Assembly (NCBI GenBank): GCA_035610835.1
Contig: CM069447.1
Coordinates: forward strand, 61,263,048 to 61,327,047
DNA: 64,000 nt
Source of the DNA: Ophiura sarsii
Taxonomy: Eukaryota; Echinodermata; Ophiuroidea; Amphilepidida; Ophiuridae
Direction of reading: 5' to 3'
Shown here: one piece after another, positions 23,333 through 34,200 of the stretch
How the letters are laid out: the number at the start of each line of letters is the position of its first letter
Numbering within the stretch: the first letter of the stretch is position 1
Notes under the pieces: generated by a model
Databases searched by the model: none
What the model was told of the DNA's origin: nothing
What the model saw: the letters and a program-made list of their open reading frames with translations, nothing else
Translations under genes and position numbers: made by a program

Positions 23333-23696
23333 TCAAAAGTAAAGAAAAATTTCACCACTTCTTGCTTCCACGAATTCATTTCCTACATCGCTTCACCGAA
23401 GATCGGTTGTAAAGGCCTGAAGAATTATCGATTTTCCGCCAGATTGATTTGTTTGGTATCACCGCCTTTGGTTGTACTGTAATGATGGTACTAATGCGGG
23501 ACAAACGTGTTCTGAAATTACCAATGGACCATTGTGACACACAAGTTGACCTTCTTTGATTCTAAAAAAAGTATTAACTCAAAAATCCTAGATAAGAAGG
23601 TACACATTTGTTACAGTCATTCATAACAAAGTGGAATATAAAACCTACACGTTAACCCTAACCCCCGAGGCACCTTCTCCTAAGAATTCCCCCCCC

Positions 23697-23771
23697 CCCC
23701 CACGTCCCGGGGCTCGAACCCCGGACCCCTGGGTTCAGAGACAAACGACTTACTGCTAGGCCACGGGGGTC
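23697..23771 (-). tRNA. tRNA-like sequence, Gln(CUG)-like, left arm
   Basis: On the minus strand: GTGGCCTAGCAG (A-box region), CTCTGAA as anticodon loop (CUG) and GGTTCGAGCCC (B box). CCCCC at the 5' end pairs with GGGGG at the 3' end. The anticodon stem pairs poorly. The 3' side runs into a 13-base G tract. It is the inverted partner of the copy at 32.99 kb; likely a SINE head or pseudogene. Confidence 0.45.
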
Positions 23772-24112
23772 AATCATACTTGGCTCAGTATACGTCGCCA
23801 AGTATATACCCTAGGGCCATTATTTCATCGAAAAACTGCCGAACCGGGTAACACAAGCACACCGCATCGTAGTAATTTGTAGAACTCAAGAGTGTTAGGG
23901 TTAATTTAACGACAGGCATGGTTTTTGGAGAGTGTTAGGAACATATGTAAACATTCGACTTTCATTCTAATTAATTAGCGGATATTTTAGAGACACCTCA
24001 TGAATCGTTTACAGACTGGCATGTTAATTTCATACTGCAAATGCACCATGATCAATGTTGAATCCCACAATGTGTCCACCATCAGCACATGGCCTCGCAA
24101 TATTGGTCGGTG

Positions 24113-24116
<4 letters not shown>

Positions 24117-24148
<32 letters not shown>
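24117..24148 (+). repeat. Homopolymer of 32 G
   Basis: An uninterrupted G run in the left arm. The matching place in the right arm (about 32378) has only a short C-rich segment, so it expanded after the duplication. Poly-Gly or poly-Pro frames here are not genes. Confidence 0.95.
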
Positions 24149-24150
<2 letters not shown>

Positions 24151-25027
24151 TGAGGAAGGGGATACTAAATACAAGTTTATTTTTCACGTGACTCAAATAG
24201 CGTCGTGTTCTAGACGTACAAACAGTATGGCAATTAGGGTCAGTGTGCGCATATATTTGTTCTATGATTGAAGCTTGTTCATTGCATTCAACAATTGCAA
24301 TGACTATTCTATTGTGAGTTTAGTTCTTGCACACTTGCACTGTAATAACGAGGGAGCAAAAGGCTAATGTTATAAAAATAACTGAGTTTTTTTGGCGTAA
24401 TAATATCCGTCCAATTATGATTTTGTCAACATTCGATTAATACTTATCCGTTACCAAACTGTTTTTGAAAGACCACATGACACCCGTCGATCGCTTGAAG
24501 TATATAATATTCATCCTATTATGTCATTTTAATTTCATTGTGATGAATGTTGCGTTAGATCACGGGTGGATCAACAAAACAGTAGCGACAGCATGAGTGT
24601 AATTAAGGATAGACATTCTCACTAAAGATTAATTGTGTTACATACTCCATCAATTTGCTTACTACAATATATCTCACAGTTTATAGGTTAAAATGTATAA
24701 TGAATAACAAAACGACTTCCGTGTGACATCGCAGTTTAGCTTTGATTGAAGTGGTTCAAAACATTACTTACTGGTAAGATGCATATATAACCCCTTATTC
24801 TAGATTATATTACGTTGTAAACATTTGGCTTTAAGTTACCTTGATAAACGTTCATTGTCTAGCTATGAACACCCAGAAGCAGATCTAGGACAACCAATGT
24901 GCACATCCTATACCTGCTAGCGTTGATCAGATGCTGCCATGATACGCTTTCCTTCCGTGTTTTACGAAAATGAATATCATTTCCGCAGGTATATTTTAAT
25001 TTGATACTTTGATCTGAACCATCTCAG

Positions 25028-25190
25028 TGCAAGGACAATGTTGGTTCACCGCTTCTGGCAGCTACACAAAGTAGACTTACTGCTTCCAGCATCTAGACCA
25101 AAGACATACTATATTCTATCCAAATAGGCATGTGTTGCCTATAGGCCACGTGAATTGAATGTTCCAGTTAGCCAATGTATAAAATGTACA
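25028..25190 (-). repeat. Dispersed repeat 'GCGGTAA', left-arm copy
   Basis: Contains GCTTCTGGCAGCTACAC and GCTTCCAGCATCTA with ATAGGCATGTGTTGCC. It is the partner of 31330-31490 and relative of longer copies at 46740-47320 and 52670-53215. Internal motifs (TGCTGGAAGCAGTAA, GCCAGAAGCGGTAA) repeat with a spacing near 50-60 bp. Confidence 0.7.
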
Positions 25191-26339
25191 AGTGTGTTTT
25201 ACGATAGCGTAGTGCTTATATCCAACAAATCCAATATAATACGGATACACTATTGACTATTTTCGCTCATAGCGATATTACTAGCGTGCATTATATTTCA
25301 TAAATCCATGTTTGTTTCATGTTTTGATCATTATATTTTATACCATATTGTGGTTGACCAGCCTGCAGATCGATTGAACAGAAAACTATCTGAGACCATG
25401 ATTCTTTTGTTTCATTTTGACAGTTCTCGGAAACGAATTTAAATAATACACCAAACGTTTGTTTGTTACTTTTATTATTTGCAGGTGCTCGTTCCTAGTG
25501 CTCTGCAGTGCTTTAATTCGAATAGATAAGAAGCACGCAACATAACATAAATCCACACATAGCCTTAGGTCATACAGTCTTCATTCCTTCCAATCTATGA
25601 GATCATCTAACTCTATAAAATGGTCTTAGTCGGCAAGCGAAGTTGCAGAGCTAAATCTCGGTTACGACGGATATAGATCAATCGAACATTATATGCATTA
25701 TTGATTGTTGCGTCTGCGACTTGAACACAGCACATGGTGTGCATTATTCACATTCTTTAAATACCACTATACAAGACAACAGGTGCGCTAGGTTGGCTAC
25801 ACTGTCCAATGACATGCACCACCATATATTTATTGCACTGCCAAGCGGCATAGAGCGATGAATGAATCATTGCTGACCGTTTCAATATACTTTAAGGGCG
25901 ATGATTATAAACCTGTTCTACGGTTGGACGGACCTTCCAGGTAGTGACGGTCACTGGAGTGTTATTATTTCTCAACAATTATCTTGATATTTTTGGTTAA
26001 CTTTCAAAGGTGTCCAAACAATTCAAAATTAAAGAATCAAAATATCTCAATCGCAAATAATTGGTCGTTCCCGCTTTTAGAACAGGAACTATTCTACTTT
26101 GTCGAATGCGTTTTACACGTATAACCTTACAGCATACACCTATAAACAGTGTTTGTGACTTTATTTGCCTAAAGCTTGAGATGAATTCATTTCACTTTAG
26201 ATATCGGGACCAAGGAATTGACTTACTTGATTCATAACTCAGATCCAATACGTATCAAAATACTTGATTCAGAATACACATAAAATATGTTTGACGTGGA
26301 CTTTGTTTCGGTATATTGCTAAATTGTTTTTTTCTTTGA

Positions 26340-26785
26340 TTAAAAAGTTGAGTGTAAAAAAACCTAGTGTTTCGACCGATAAATCAGGGTTTTTACGCCG
26401 AAAAACCATAAACCAGGTTTATCAAAAGAATACCTTTCGAATCAATAAACCTGTTTTTCAATTTGATAAACCTGGTTTATTAAATTCGATTAGCAAAGTT
26501 TTTGATAAACCAAGTTTTTCGATCAAAAGACCTGCTTTATCATCCGATAATCCTTGCTAATCGAATTTGATAAACCAGGTTTATCGAATTGAAAAACAGG
26601 TTTATCGATTCGAAAAGCAAGGTTTTGATAAAAAAGGTTTACCGACCGTAAAACCCTGTTTTTCCAATTTAATAACCTGGTTTATCAAATTCGATAAGTA
26701 AGGTTTGTGATAAAACATGTTTTCGCATCGAAAACCAGGTTCAACCGCGAAAAAAAGGTTTTTCTCTTTCATTTGGCAAAAACGT
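26340..26785 (+). repeat. 21-bp repeat cluster, left arm
   Basis: Variants of GATAAACCTGGTTTATC and TTCGAAAAACAGG recur about every 21 bp. In the plus frame they read as a heptad with K-P-x-F and D spaced seven residues apart (98 codons from 26264). Because the motif is palindromic, the minus strand also shows open frames. I read this as a degenerate minisatellite. The partner cluster is at 29100-30060. Confidence 0.85.
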
Positions 26786-27440
26786 ATCAAAAATGTACTT
26801 AACCATTCGCTGTTATTATCAAATTTTGGCGAACGCGATTGTCCTTTTATAACATATATTCTTGCTTATTGCTTTAATAACGGGTTGCACAGATAGCAGT
26901 CGGTCTATAACATTCTCTATGCAATATGTCGAATAGTAAGCGATATCTACAGAGGCGCAAAGGTCTAAAATGTTTCATTTTACCATATTCACTTTAAACT
27001 TTGACGAAACTCCAAAAGTGAATGATTTGTCTAAATAAAAACTTTACCCGTCCCCCTTACCTCGATACATAACAAGAGTCTAGTTTGACATCCCATTGTC
27101 ATCATCCGCTTGAAAAAGACACTTGAGTGGCACTTGTCGGGGTCCAATACAGGCAAATAGGTCAACTGTGTTTTCCGACTTTCTTTAGAAAAATCTTTCA
27201 TGGTATAACTGTCACTTGATAAACATCTTCTGGAATACTAGTCATAAAAGAAACTGCATATTTTGTGGTGAAATCGAATATAACACCCTCGGCTAGTAAA
27301 TATTACACCCGTCACTGGTTCAATTTGTTGTATTGGAATGATCTTTACGATCCACCCCGACCTAAATCCAGATGATATGATATATGTATTTCATTTTATT
27401 GTTATCCTACTCATCCATTTGTGATACCTTGGTCAAATGT

Positions 27441-27890
27441 TTAGAGAATAAAGGTATTGTTTTTAAACCGTACCCGTGTTATATTGTCTGACATAAATGC
27501 GTTCGATAGTATTATCTTTTGCGTAGAACAACGACGCCGCAACAATACCTTTATTCTCATTCTTAAACAATCATACTTTAGACATTTATCAAAGAAATAA
27601 GTACATTTTATTGTCCACATTTGACAACTTTTACCCCTGCTAGGATCGAATAACCCACAAACATTCCATCCAATCACATGCGATGAGTAAACCATGCGTA
27701 ATCGTCGCGGCGCCGGCATAAACGCAGGAAAAGCGCTAACGACGCACTGCAGAAGTGCGCGTTATGGAGCAAACCACGCATTGTGAAGGTCGGACGCACT
27801 GTTAAAACGTAGGCCCCACCTCCCCGTGTTAAGTTTCTCTGAGAACCAATGAGATTGCTTAAACTTTCTTAGCTGTTTAAGAATATGTAT
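27441..27890 (+). repeat. Dispersed repeat with palindromic head, copy A
   Basis: The head 27444-27558 has 18-bp perfect inverted ends, GAGAATAAAGGTATTGTT. Downstream, CATACTTT.GACATTTATC, CATTCCATCCAATC and AAGTGCGCGTTATGGA match 57778-58262. The family is unidentified. Confidence 0.75.
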
Positions 27891-28216
27891 TAATATCACA
27901 AAACGTAACTTATAAAAGAGGACTTTGTTTAAGTGTTCAGCGCAGGAATAAAATTGATATTCATTATTTTCAACTTCTGTGACATGGTCTAAATCAACCT
28001 CACACTCATATCGCACACTTAGTATGCTGACCAAGGGCTACGTAAAAATTGATATAATCGCTTCTTTAATGAATGAATTTATTAGCATACCCCACTGATA
28101 ATTGAAGCTATGTTCACTTCAATAGTATACTTATCTGATACATGGATAAATAACTGTTTATGTTATACTCAATAAATAAAGCTATCTACTCTAACATGAT
28201 ATACACGCGGATTTAA

Positions 28217-28437
28217 CACTGTCCATGCGGCAGGCGTCAGCAGACGACACTCCAAAATTTCACAAAATGTTTCAAAATGTCAAAATTATTGAATTTAATT
28301 ACCACATTTGGAATCAACATGAGAATTGCAATAAAATAAGTACAGATATGCCTAGTATTGGTTCAGTAATTCTTTAGATAGACTTTAAAAGTTGGGAAAG
28401 ATTGTATATGGTTAAACTAACTGCCGTGTGAAAATTG
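28217..28437 (+). mobile_element. TTAA MITE, copy in spacer
   Basis: Flanked by TTAA on both sides (28213-28216 and 28438-28441). The ends CACTGTCCATGCGGCAGG and CTGCCGTGTGAAAATTG are decayed TIRs. 221 bp. Confidence 0.85.
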
Positions 28438-29368
28438 TTAATACGTATTACAGATGGCCAAAGGGGACACACAATATTGTTTCATCAATTTGTTGAAAAA
28501 CGTTTGCAAAATCCGGTCGAATAGTAGCCTCATGTCTTTAGGCGCATACGAACAATGCAAATGCTATTAAAGATATGTATCATTAAACTGATCATTGGCA
28601 CATTCGATTTCAGCACCAACTGTGCAGTTTCTTTTATGACTAGTATTCCAGAAGATGTTTATCAAGTGACAAATATACCATACATTTTTTCTTCTTCTGA
28701 AAACACAGTTGACCTATTTGCCTGTATTGGACCCCGACAAGTGGCAAGTGTCTTTTTCAAGTGGATGATGACAATAGGATGTCAAACTGGACTCTTGTTA
28801 TGTATCGAGGTTAGGGGGACGGGTAAAGTTTTTATTTAGACAAATCATTCACTTTTGGAGTTTCGTCAAAGTTTAAAGTGAATATGGTAAAATGAAACAT
28901 TTTAGACCTTTGCGTCTCTGTGGATATCGCTTGCTATAAGACATATTTCATAGAGAATGTTATAGACCGACTGCTATCTGTGCCGACCGTTATTTTAAAA
29001 GCAATAAGCAAGAATATATGCTATAAAAGGACAATTGCTTTCGCAAAAATTTGATAATAACAGCGATTAGTTCATTAAGTTACATTTTTGGCACGTTTGC
29101 CAAATGAAAGAGAAAAACCTAGTTTTCGCCGTTAAATCTGGTTTTTTGAATCGAAAATCTGTTTTTTCGATTCGAAAATCTGTTTTTTCGATTCGAAAAC
29201 ATCTTTTATCACAAACCTTGCTTATCGAATTTGAGAAAACCAGGTTTCTAAATTGGAAAAACAGGGTTTTTCGGTTGATAAACCTTTTTTTTATATATCA
29301 AAACCTTGCTTTTCGAGTCGATAAACCTTTTTTTCAATTCGATAAACCTGGTTTATCAAATTCTATAA

Positions 29369-29905
29369 GGTTGCACACCACCAAATACATCTCCCATAGG
29401 TTTACACGTGAAATGCACAATTTTAAAATGGATATTTCTCGACGTTATAAGAAACTAGTATCTTGACATTTTGTTTCAATTTGAAGATGAAAGCCATGAC
29501 TACTAACTCGACAACTCATATATGGGGGGGGGGGGGGGGGGGGGGGGGGGGTGGGGGGGGGGGGGGGTAACCGGCATTTTTTGAGCTAGAGCCTTTTCAA
29601 AAAGTACGAGTTGAGTTTTCCTGGTTACCCGCAATTGTTGATTTAGATGATGGCGTCAGATACCGGAAATGACCTAAACACAAATGTCTCTGTTAAAATA
29701 TTAAAAAATCATCATTGCATCAATTTTTTTGGACCTGCAGATCGCTGATGTGTCTCACAAAATTAATTTCGCCATAACATGTAGTAAATACCCTAATTTT
29801 AAACTGTAATTTACAATAGGTCTCCCGTTTCGGCATAGAAACGGGCCGGTTTTGGACAATTGCCTCAAAGGGGTAGGGCCAGACGTTATTTAGTGGTGTG
29901 AAACC
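29369..29905. mobile_element. 537-bp TIR element with 4-bp TSD ATAA
   Basis: The ends are GGTTGCACACCACCAAATA and, inverted, GGTTTCACACCACTAAATA. ATAA flanks both sides (29365-29368 and 29906-29909). The left palindrome arm near 26549-26590 has the uninterrupted sequence CCTTGCTAATCGAATTTGAT, which confirms the insertion and shows it came after the inverted duplication. It contains a G run of 28+15 residues at 29524-29567. There is no transposase. A relative lies at 45463-45912. Confidence 0.85.
29524..29567 (+). repeat. G tract of 44 bases with one T
   Basis: 28 G, one T, then 15 G inside the 537-bp element. Assembled length may be unreliable. Confidence 0.95.
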
Positions 29906-31329
29906 ATAAGCAAGGTTTTTCGGCCGATTAAGCTTGTTTTTCGATCGAAAAACTTGGTTTATCAAAAACTTTGCTTATCGAATTTGATGAACCAGGTCGA
30001 TTCGAAAGGTATTCTTTTGATAAACCTAGTTTTATTGGTCGCAGATAAACCTGTTTTTCTCATTCATTGTGCAAAATACGTGCCATAGACATCTCAAGAT
30101 CCCTCAGGGCAAGTTAAGGCAAACGTCAAGTCAACTTGAGTCATTGGTTGCTATAAGTCACATCAAGTCATGGCGTTGGCGAAGATGTTGTTCTTACCTG
30201 GCATCAACAAATATTCATAAACTAATCACTGAATGCACTGGTTACTTACCATTTCATGTTCATCCTCTTTTTTATTTAATGCTCTAAAAGTAAAATTCGT
30301 TTACACTCAACTTTTTAATCAAAGACAAAAACAATTTATATTGCTGTAAGTTAATACGTGTAAAATGCAATCGACGAAGTAGAATAGTTCATGTACTACA
30401 GGCGGAACCGACCCATTATTTGCGATTGAGATATTTTATTCTTTAATTTTGAATTGTTTAAGCATCTTTGAAAGTTAACCGAAAATATAATTGTTGAGAA
30501 ATAATAACACTCCAGTAACCGTCACTAACTGGAAGGTCCGTCCAACCGTAGAACAGGTTTATAATCATCGCCTTAAAGTAAAGTAAAACGGTCAGCAATG
30601 ATTCATTCATCGCTCTATGCCGCTTTGTAGTACATGGTGGAGCATGTCATTGGAAAGTGTAGCCAACCTAGCGCACCTGTACAGTTGTCTTGTATAGATG
30701 TATTTAAAGCATGTGAATAATGCACACCATGTGCTATGTTCAAGTCGAAGACGGAACAATCAATAATGCACATAATGTTCAATTGATCTATATCCGTCGA
30801 AACCGAGATTTAGCTCTGCAACTTCGCTTGCCGACTAAGACCATTGTATAGAGTTAGATGATCTCATAGATTGGAAGAAATGAAGACTGTATGACCTAAG
30901 GCTATTGGAATTTGCATGCGTAATACGTTTGGATTTATGTTATGTTGCGTGCTTCTTATCTATTAGAATTAAAGCACTACAGAGCACTGGAAACGAGCAC
31001 CTGCTAATAAATGAAGTAACAAACAAACGTTTGGTGTATTATTTAAATTCGTTTCCGAACTGTCAAAATGAAACAAAAGAATGGTCTCCGACAGTTTTCT
31101 GTTAAACCGATCTGCAGGCTCGTCAACCATATATGGTATGAAATCTAATGATCAAAACATGAAACAAACATGGATTTATAAAAAAATTATAATGCACGCA
31201 AACAATATCGCTATGAGCGAAAATAGTCAATAGTGTATTCGTATTAGATTGGATTTAAGCACTACGCCAGCGTAAAACACACTTGTACATGTACATCGAC
31301 TGACTGGAACAGTCAATCCTCGCACGGGT

Positions 31330-31490
31330 CGTGGCACGATTCACGTGGCTTATAGGCAACACATTTATTTGTATAGAATACAGTATGTCTTTGGTGTAGA
31401 TGCTGGAAGCAGTAAGTCTACATTGGGTACCAGTAGTGTATCTTTTGTGTAGCTGCCAGAAGCGGTAAACCAACATTGTCCTTGCATTGA
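31330..31490 (+). repeat. Dispersed repeat 'GCGGTAA', right-arm copy
   Basis: Contains GATGCTGGAAGCAGTAAG and GCTGCCAGAAGCGGTAAA plus GGCAACACATTT; inverted partner of 25028-25190. Confidence 0.7.
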
Positions 31491-32029
31491 GATGTTTCAG
31501 ATCAAAGTATTAAATTAAAATATACCTGCGGAAATGACATTCATTTTAGGTAAAACACGGAAGGGAAGCGTATCATGGCAACATCTGATTAACGCTAGCA
31601 GGTATAGGATGTGCACATTGGTTGTCCAAGATCTGCTTGTGGGTGTTCATAGCTCAACAATGAACGTTTATCAAGGTAACTTAAACAGGCCAAATGTTTA
31701 CAACGTAATATAATCTAGAATAAGGGGGTTATAAATGCATTTTACCCATAAGTAATGTTTTGAACCACTTCAATCAAAGCTAAATGCGATGTCACACGGA
31801 AGTCGTTTTGTTATTTATTATATATTTTAACCTATAAACTGTGCGGTAAGCAAATTTATGGAGTATGTAACACAGTTAATCTTTAGTGAGAATATGTATA
31901 TCCTTCATTACACTCATGCTGTCACTCGGTGATGCAAATGAAACTGTTTTGTTGATCCACCTGTGATCTAACGCAACATTCATCACAATTAAATAATAAT
32001 GACATACTAGGATGAATATTAGATACTTC

Positions 32030-32705
32030 CAGCGATTGACGAGTGTCATGTGTTCTTTCAAAAACAGATTGGTAACGGATATGTATTAATCAAATGTCTA
32101 CAAAATCATAATTGGACGGATATTATCACGCCGGGAAAAAAACAGTCATTGGTTAAACATCAGCCTTTTGCTCCCTCGTTATTACAGTGTAAGTGTGCAA
32201 GAACTAAACCCACAATAGAATAGTTATTGCAATTCTTGAATGCAATGAACAAGCTTCAATCATAGAAACAAATGTGTTCGAACACTGACCATATTTGCAA
32301 TGCTGTTTGTACCAGAACACGACGCTATTTGAGTCACGTAAAAATATAAACTTGTAATTAATATCCCCTTCCTCATGCCCCCGCACCCCTTCTGCACCGA
32401 TCAATATTTCGAGGCCATGTGCTGATATTGGACACATTTAGGGATTCAACATTGATCAGGGGGAGAAGGAGGAAGAAGAGAGATAATAGGATGCGTGCGA
32501 CGATTGACGACTGTCACGTGTTAATTCACAAACAAATTGGTAACGAATCGATGCTAATCGAATGTCGATACAATCGTTAATGGACAGATATGAACTATTA
32601 TAACAGTTTTCCCGACGGAAAACAATCATTGTTATAACAATAGCCTTATTTCACTCTCTTTATTACAGTGCATAGTGTGCAAGAAATATAGTAACAGTAA
32701 ATGTT
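32030..32705 (-). repeat. Local duplication within the right arm
   Basis: 32035-32200 and 32500-32680 are diverged direct copies: both contain a GACGA.TGTCA.GTGTT start, ATTGGTAACG, TGGAC.GATAT, TATTACAGTG and GTGTGCAAGAA. The left arm has only one copy, so it arose after or independently of the inverted duplication. Confidence 0.75.
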
Positions 32706-32991
32706 GGTGCATTTGCAGTATGAAATGAACAAGCTAGTCTGTAAACGGTTCATGAGGTGTCCCTAAAATATCCGATACTTAATTAGAATGAAAGTCCAAT
32801 GTTTACATATGTTCCTAACACTCTCCAAAAACCATGTCTGTTATTTCGGTCGTTAAAGTAACCCTAACACTCTTGAGTACTACGAATTACTACGATGCGG
32901 TGTGCTTGTGGTACCCGGTTCGGCAGTTTTTCGGTGAAATAATGGCCCCTAGGGTATATACTTGGCGACGTATACTGAGCCAAGTATGATT

Positions 32992-33064
32992 GACCCCCGT
33001 GGCTAGCGGTAAGTCGTTTGCCTCTGAACCCAGAGGTCCAGGGTTCGAGCCCCGGGTGCGTGGG
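32992..33064 (+). tRNA. tRNA-like sequence, Gln(CUG)-like, right arm
   Basis: ACCCCCGTGGC at the 5' end, CTCTGAA anticodon loop (CUG), GGTTCGAGCCC B box, and GTGGGGG at the 3' end. It mirrors 23697-23771. Weak anticodon stem; likely a SINE head or pseudogene duplicated with the arms. Confidence 0.45.
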
Positions 33065-33859
33065 GGAAAATTCTTTGGAGAAGGTGCCTTGGGGGTTAGG
33101 GTTAACGATTAGGTTTTTTATTCCACATTGTTATGATTGACTAAATCAAATGTGTACCTTCTTTTTGATTATTGCTATGAACCTTTGGTTATCTAGGGTT
33201 TTTGAGTTAATACCTTGTTAGAATCAAAGAAGGTCAACTTGTGTGTCACACTGGTCCATCGGTAATTTCAGAACACGTTTGTCCCGCATTAGTACCAGCA
33301 TTACAGTACAACCGAAGGCAGTGATACCAAACAAATCAATCTGGCGGAAAATCTAATAAAACAATGATATTGATAATTCTTAAGCCCCTTACAACCGAAC
33401 AAGAAGTCGTGACATTTTTCTTTACTTTATTTTTTATTTTTTTGGTTTTTTTGGTGTGTTTTTTACAAGCGTAACAACGTTGTATATTAATCAGCAAAAA
33501 TTGGTGCCAAATACATAAAGGTGAATGATCAGGTTCGTTTTTGAAGCCTGTAAGTGTAATAATGCTATGGACATACTTCTAACATTACATGTTAACTTGC
33601 GTACGTGCGTACATCTATGCATAGGAGCGTATGTGCGTAAACCCAGAAGTGCGTACCAGGCGATTTCAAAAAATAACCGCGCGTCAATCGTGAAATCGTC
33701 ACGCGCATGCTGCACTTTAGTTCGGGCATTTCATGCATCTGGACGCAGCTCCGTAAACGACAAAAAATCACGCTTGCTTGAAATAGCTTGAATGTTGTCT
33801 ATAACATTATAACAGTGACTATAGCAACTACTTTATGTGATATGCATTTTAAAGTATCA

Positions 33860-33879
33860 AAAAAAAAAAAAAAAAAAAT
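33860..33879 (+). repeat. Poly(A) tract just outside the inverted repeat
   Basis: About 19 A residues followed by a short repeat: AAGTATCTAAAT occurs at about 33892 and again at 33947. Confidence 0.8.
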
Positions 33880-34029
33880 GAGCAACTACCTAAGTATCTA
33901 AATGTGATATGATTTCATATTAAAGTGTCATAATGAGCTCCTACTTAAGTATCTAAATAAAGGACTCAACAAAAGAAAGTCGTACAGTCTGTTTTAGTCC
34001 TATAAAGTGACTTCCAATTATTTTTGACC

Positions 34030-34200
34030 AAACAGGCTATAGTTTAATTAGCTTCAAATTGGCGAGAAATGATCTATTTTTAACTTTTCGCGCGCAAAAG
34101 TAATCCAAGCGTACGTTCGCAATTATGGCCGCACGCACGCGTCACGCATATTATTAACAGTGCGCTTGTTGCCTTTAGCGCGCACGCGTCCTTCTGTATT
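34030..34200 (+). repeat. Inverted repeat, left copy (partner 36.1 kb)
   Basis: CAAATTGGCGAGAAAT, GCGCAAAAGTAATCCAAGC and CGTCACGCAT match the reverse complement of 36020-36190. The ends are about 2 kb apart; this may be a decayed element with long TIRs. Confidence 0.7.

Larger units (their letters stand above)
22848..27280 (+). repeat. Left arm of an 11-kb inverted repeat
   Basis: This arm is the diverged reverse complement of 28600-33838. Matching landmarks: CATAAAGTAGTTGC (22849 with 33838); GACAAAAAATCACGC (inverse) near 22920 and 33765; the tRNA-like sequence at 23.7 and 33.0 kb; CTCCCTCGTTATTACAG (inverse) near 24350 and 32170; AAGACATACTATATTC-type sequence at 25.1 and 31.38 kb; TTGATTAAAAAGTTGAGTGT at 26.34 and 30.31 kb; and CCAGAAGATGTTTATCA (inverse) at 27.22 and 28.65 kb. 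Many small indels separate the arms, so it is old. No gene was found in it. Confidence 0.93.
27281..28600. other. Spacer of the 11-kb inverted repeat
   Basis: It separates the two arms. It holds a dispersed repeat with a palindromic head (27441-27890) and a TTAA MITE (28217-28437). No gene was seen; frames of up to 92 codons show no known motif. Confidence 0.8.
29100..30060 (+). repeat. 21-bp repeat cluster, right arm, interrupted
   Basis: Same motif family as 26340-26785 (TCGATTCGAAAA, GATAAACCTGGTTTATC). It is split by the 537-bp element. Three near-identical tandem copies of GATTCGAAAATCTGTTTTTTC lie at about 29145-29200. Confidence 0.85.
28600..33838 (-). repeat. Right arm of the 11-kb inverted repeat
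   Basis: Reverse complement of 22848-27280, but longer. It contains a 537-bp element (29369-29905) absent from the left arm and a partial duplication at about 32490-32700. The outer end is at about 33838, where TACTTTATG matches the inverse of the left arm start. Frames of 94 and 120 codons near 28555 and 29104 follow the repeat structure. Confidence 0.93.

Noticed and set aside
23152..24271. Pro- or Gly-rich proteins
   Set aside because: They result from C or G homopolymers inside the inverted-repeat arm.
26264..29466. Heptad-repeat proteins (98 and 120 codons)
   Set aside because: They follow the palindromic 21-bp repeat, are open on both strands, and are not conserved as frames between the arms.
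23650..33105. Telomere-like TTAACCCTAACCC traces
   Set aside because: Only one or two units at each place; too short to be interstitial telomere arrays.
22848..33838. Maverick/Polinton or other giant DNA transposon
   Set aside because: No integrase, polymerase, capsid or ATPase fragment is visible, and the arms are far longer than the usual TIRs.
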